From Schlesneria sp. (GTDB taxonomy: Bacteria; Planctomycetota; Planctomycetia; Planctomycetales; Planctomycetaceae): 7,242 nt of DNA. The notes beneath the pieces were generated by a model. It was not told the DNA's origin, did no database searches, and saw only the letters and a program-made list of their open reading frames with translations. Within the stretch, counting starts at the first letter, position 1, and each line of letters starts with the position of its first letter. Both the position numbers and the translations under genes were made by a program. Positions 5,665 through 7,242 of this stretch are shown in pieces. The stretch is taken from positions 1-7,242 of the forward strand of contig JANXOO010000388.1 of assembly GCA_025353525.1 (NCBI GenBank), written 5' to 3'.

Positions 5665-5880
5665 ATGAGCTATGGATCAGCCGCCTATTCAGCATTCGTC
5701 CGGATCCACCTTGAATCGGGCGAACGTTCACCCAAACCGTGGAGCGATCTGCCGCATGTGCGGCGGCTGGCATGGGAGGCCGCGGCGCAGGAAGTCGCTC
5801 GAGCCGTCATTCCCGAGTCATTCCATCAGGAACCGGGCGACGAGTACGAACTGCATTCCGCAGGCATGCTTGCCGAATGA
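5665..5880 (+). CDS. Very small phage-type protein of unknown function
   Basis: 71 residues starting 7 bases after the previous stop. The ribosome site GAGG (5656-5659) overlaps that stop, so translational coupling is likely. The sequence has the pattern Y-A-F, then PWSDLPHVRRLAWEAAAQEVARAV (split near residues 25-48): a W--LP motif followed by an R-AW-AAA helix. From memory this matches many tiny phage proteins of unknown role located near head genes. The acidic C-terminus (EPGDEYELHSAG) is probably flexible. No enzyme motif is seen. The same frame stays open beyond the TGA to the next gene at 6046. I am fairly sure it is coding because of the coupling and composition. Confidence 0.7.
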   Translation: MSYGSAAYSAFVRIHLESGERSPKPWSDLPHVRRLAWEAAAQEVARAVIPESFHQEPGDEYELHSAGMLAE

Positions 5881-5942
5881 TGTAGCGGATTCTCTTTTAA
5901 GGCGAGCGGCAAAAATGTTTATCCCGGAGTTCCCGACTGGCC

Positions 5943-5987
5943 GGGGTCGATCCCCTTTTTCGTCTTCGACAAAAGGGGTTTGACCCC
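5943..5987. repeat. Long REP-like palindrome between phage genes
   Basis: GGGGTCGATCCCCTTTT (5943-5959) faces AAAAGGGGTTTGACCCC (5971-5987). The arms match at 15 of 17 positions, allowing one G-T wobble and one T-T mismatch in the RNA. The fold closes further through TCG/CGA around TCTT, with C5970 bulged, giving a nearly continuous hairpin of about 19 pairs. GGGGTC...GACCCC ends with a TTTTTCGTCTTCGA-type centre are, from memory, a recurrent planctomycete intergenic palindrome. It begins 62 bases after the 5880 stop and ends 58 bases before the connector ATG. It has no terminator-like T-run after it and is more likely a dispersed element than a terminator. Confidence 0.75.
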
Positions 5988-6045
5988 CTCCCGCTGGACT
6001 TTCATTTGGCAATTGATTTTCTGCCGCTGGCCTAACGAGATTGTG

Positions 6046-6705
6046 ATGGCACTAACAACGTTGAATTCGATCAAGGCACAGGCGGGGATCGCGGCCGGTG
6101 ATACCAGTCGCGACGCCCGGCTTCGCTCGTTCATCGATGGTGTCACGTCGCTCGTCAAACAGCACCTCAACCGCGATCTCGAATCGACGAATTACGTCGA
6201 ATACTACTCGGGTGATGGTTCGTCGCTGCTGATGCTGAGACAGTATCCCGTCACGGCAGTGTCGCTGGTCTGCGTTGACGATGGAGGATACTTCGGCGAC
6301 GCAGCAGGTGGTTTCGACACGTCGTTGAATCTCGTTGAAGGGGTCGACTATGCGTTGATGTGGGGCGCCAGCGGACGGGGGTCGACCGGATTGTTGCGAC
6401 GGATCGGAACCACCTGGCATCGTCGACCGACACGCGTTCAGGGGACTTTGGCCAACTTGCCGGGAAGTCCCGGCGGAAACATCAAAGTCAGTTACACAGC
6501 CGGTTTCGTCGTCATTCCGCCTGCCATCGTGATGGCAGTGAATGCGTTGATTCTCATGCAAGTGGCGCGAGCCGAAATCGGGGGGGCCGCGTCACAAATG
6601 CACTATGAAGATGCGGGCGTCAGTTTCTTCACTCCATCGGCAACGGCGCAACTGATGGGCAGCATCGAATCGACGCTGGCCAACTATCGATCGATTTCCA
6701 TCTGA
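6046..6705 (+). CDS. Phage gp6-like head-tail connector protein
   Basis: 219 residues, matching the HK97 gp6-like / phiE125 gp8-like connector group, which forms a ring under the portal and joins head to neck. The N-terminal half shows the usual pattern: a TTLNSIKAQAGI helix (4-15), DARLRSFIDGVTSLVKQHLNR (23-43, helical bundle ending in a basic NR), then VEYYSGDGSSLLMLRQYPVTAVSLVCVDD (51-79), the typical Y-G-G/LRQYPV-V strand set. A loop insertion spans about 80-140. NIKVSYTAGFVVIPPAIVMAVNALI (145-169) is the familiar Y-AGF-IP-A closing segment. The C-terminal tail (170-219) is helical. ATG 6046 is preceded by a weak GAG (6037-6039). GTG 6043 directly before it, or TTG 5980 inside the palindrome, are less likely starts. 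The next gene follows after 12 bp. Confidence 0.82.
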   Translation: MALTTLNSIKAQAGIAAGDTSRDARLRSFIDGVTSLVKQHLNRDLESTNYVEYYSGDGSSLLMLRQYPVTAVSLVCVDDGGYFGDAAGGFDTSLNLVEGVDYALMWGASGRGSTGLLRRIGTTWHRRPTRVQGTLANLPGSPGGNIKVSYTAGFVVIPPAIVMAVNALILMQVARAEIGGAASQMHYEDAGVSFFTPSATAQLMGSIESTLANYRSISI

Positions 6706-6717
6706 AAGAAGCCCAAC

Positions 6718-7065
6718 ATGCTCCGTCGCTCGATTGCCCGATCGCTGATGGTACTGGTTCCGGAACGGCGTGCTGCCGTCGTGACTCTGCGGCCCGACAG
6801 TCCGACACCGGTCTCGGTCGACATCGCCAATGCGTGGCTGAAGCCGCTGGGTGTCCGCCTTGGCCAGTACGGCGGCCTGAATCTGCAGGGCGACGAAACA
6901 CGCATCAATATTCCGCAGCACGAGCTGAACGGATCGGGGACTGGTTACGACATCCGGACTCGCGACCACATCATGATCGACGGAGCAACGTTCACCGTAC
7001 TGTCAGCCACATTGAAATCGGTCCGAACGCGATGGGAATGTATTGCAAGAAAGGTGATGGAGTAA
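6718..7065 (+). CDS. Probable phage head-closure (head-tail joining) protein
   Basis: 115 residues, encoded 12 bp after the connector, with a modest purine ribosome site (AAGAAG, 6706-6711). The protein is small and beta-rich. The C-terminal half, INIPQHELN (63-71), DHIMIDGATFTVLSATLKSVRTRWECIARK (about 83-112), matches the general look of neck-closure proteins: a gate or strand segment, an acid-basic turn, then an IDG--(F/Y)TV strand and a final W-C-A-RK strand. Such proteins seal the DNA channel after packaging and accept the tail. The call rests on position directly after a gp6-like connector plus this pattern; an alternative is a minor tail-adaptor. Its TAA overlaps the next ATG (TAATG, 7063-7067), indicating coupling. 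Confidence 0.6.
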   Translation: MLRRSIARSLMVLVPERRAAVVTLRPDSPTPVSVDIANAWLKPLGVRLGQYGGLNLQGDETRINIPQHELNGSGTGYDIRTRDHIMIDGATFTVLSATLKSVRTRWECIARKVME

Positions 7066-7242
7066 TGCCGGGAATCTCGAACCATTTCGACGCGATGACG
7101 GGGATCAAAGACATTATCGACGCACTGTCGCTGACTGGACTTGGCGGAGGAACCGTCATTCAGGAGGTCGCGACGTACCTTGACGGGTCAGCGACATTGC
7201 CCTTCGTCAGTATCTCTCCATATGGCCCTGAAAAAGTCGGTG
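7065..7242 (+). CDS. Start of a probable tail-terminator / neck protein (partial)
   Basis: The frame opens at ATG 7065, overlapping the previous TAA by one base, and stays open for 59 codons to the window edge. GGAG at 7059-7062 is very close to the ATG, while AAGG (7051-7054) is at a more normal spacing; the TAATG overlap favours translational reinitiation. The visible start has helices (FDAMTGIKDIIDALSLTG, about residues 8-25), then a strand and LPFVSISPYGPE (about 46-57). A short amphipathic helix plus an LP-(V/I)-(V/I)SPYGPE-like strand suits tail-terminator or tail-completion proteins. With under 60 residues seen, the coding status is good but the function is tentative. The 3' end is missing. 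Confidence 0.65.
   Translation, partial: MPGISNHFDAMTGIKDIIDALSLTGLGGGTVIQEVATYLDGSATLPFVSISPYGPEKVG

Larger units (their letters stand above)
1573..7242 (+). mobile_element. HK97-type phage head-morphogenesis module (prophage, remnant or GTA-like)
   Basis: Eight co-directional genes follow the usual head-to-neck order: protease, major capsid, probable decoration protein, two small proteins, gp6-like connector, probable closure protein, probable terminator. No integrase, terminase, portal or attachment site is visible. The left edge lies between the MoxR stop at 1268 and 1573; the right edge is outside the window. Wide gaps and host-like palindromes inside the module suggest long residence in the chromosome. 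Confidence 0.7.

Noticed and set aside
5915..5983. 22-codon frame from ATG 5915
   Set aside because: It is the translation of the palindrome and its flank, with no ribosome site.

Overview
The window looks like a stretch of a planctomycete-type chromosome (about 56% GC by eye, all recognisable genes on the + strand). It joins one ordinary cellular gene to the head-morphogenesis block of an HK97-type tailed phage. The planctomycete assignment is an inference. It rests on a MoxR-type AAA+ ATPase of the form common there and on two kinds of intergenic palindrome (one starting TTCACCACAGAG, one built on GGGGTC/GACCCC arms) that I associate with planctomycete and related genomes. No 16S gene or other firm marker is present.

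Layout. Positions 1-206 are leader sequence with an 11-bp hairpin. A MoxR-family ATPase follows at 207-1268. A 304-bp gap (1269-1572) holds a long inverted repeat ending in a T-run, a second hairpin, and a perfect 7+7 dyad overlapping a weak promoter-like sequence. The phage block then starts: prohead protease with a long C-terminal extension (1573-2865), HK97-fold major capsid protein (3083-4372), a probable virion surface/decoration protein (4599-5111), two small proteins of unknown function (5226-5657 and 5665-5880), a gp6-like head-tail connector (6046-6705), a probable head-closure protein (6718-7065), and the start of a probable tail-terminator/neck protein (7065 to the window edge).

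How the genes work together. The protease, capsid protein and scaffold-like segments would build and mature a procapsid, and the connector, closure and terminator proteins would form the neck. The terminase and portal genes that normally precede the protease are absent: the gene before it is the cellular ATPase. The gaps flanking the capsid gene (217 and 226 bp) and between 5881 and 6045 (165 bp) are wide for a phage late operon. One of these gaps contains a host-type palindrome and another a 15-bp tandem repeat. This suggests a long-resident, degraded or domesticated (possibly gene-transfer-agent-like) capsid cluster rather than a freshly integrated phage, but the window cannot prove it.

The most interesting new reading is inside the protease gene. 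A well-formed ribosome binding site and ATG (2272) sit exactly at the boundary between the protease domain and the acidic/helical tail. This would give a separately made, in-frame scaffold protein, as in lambda C/Nu3. The last 19 residues of that tail resemble the first residues of the capsid protein, which fits a shared scaffold-type helix.
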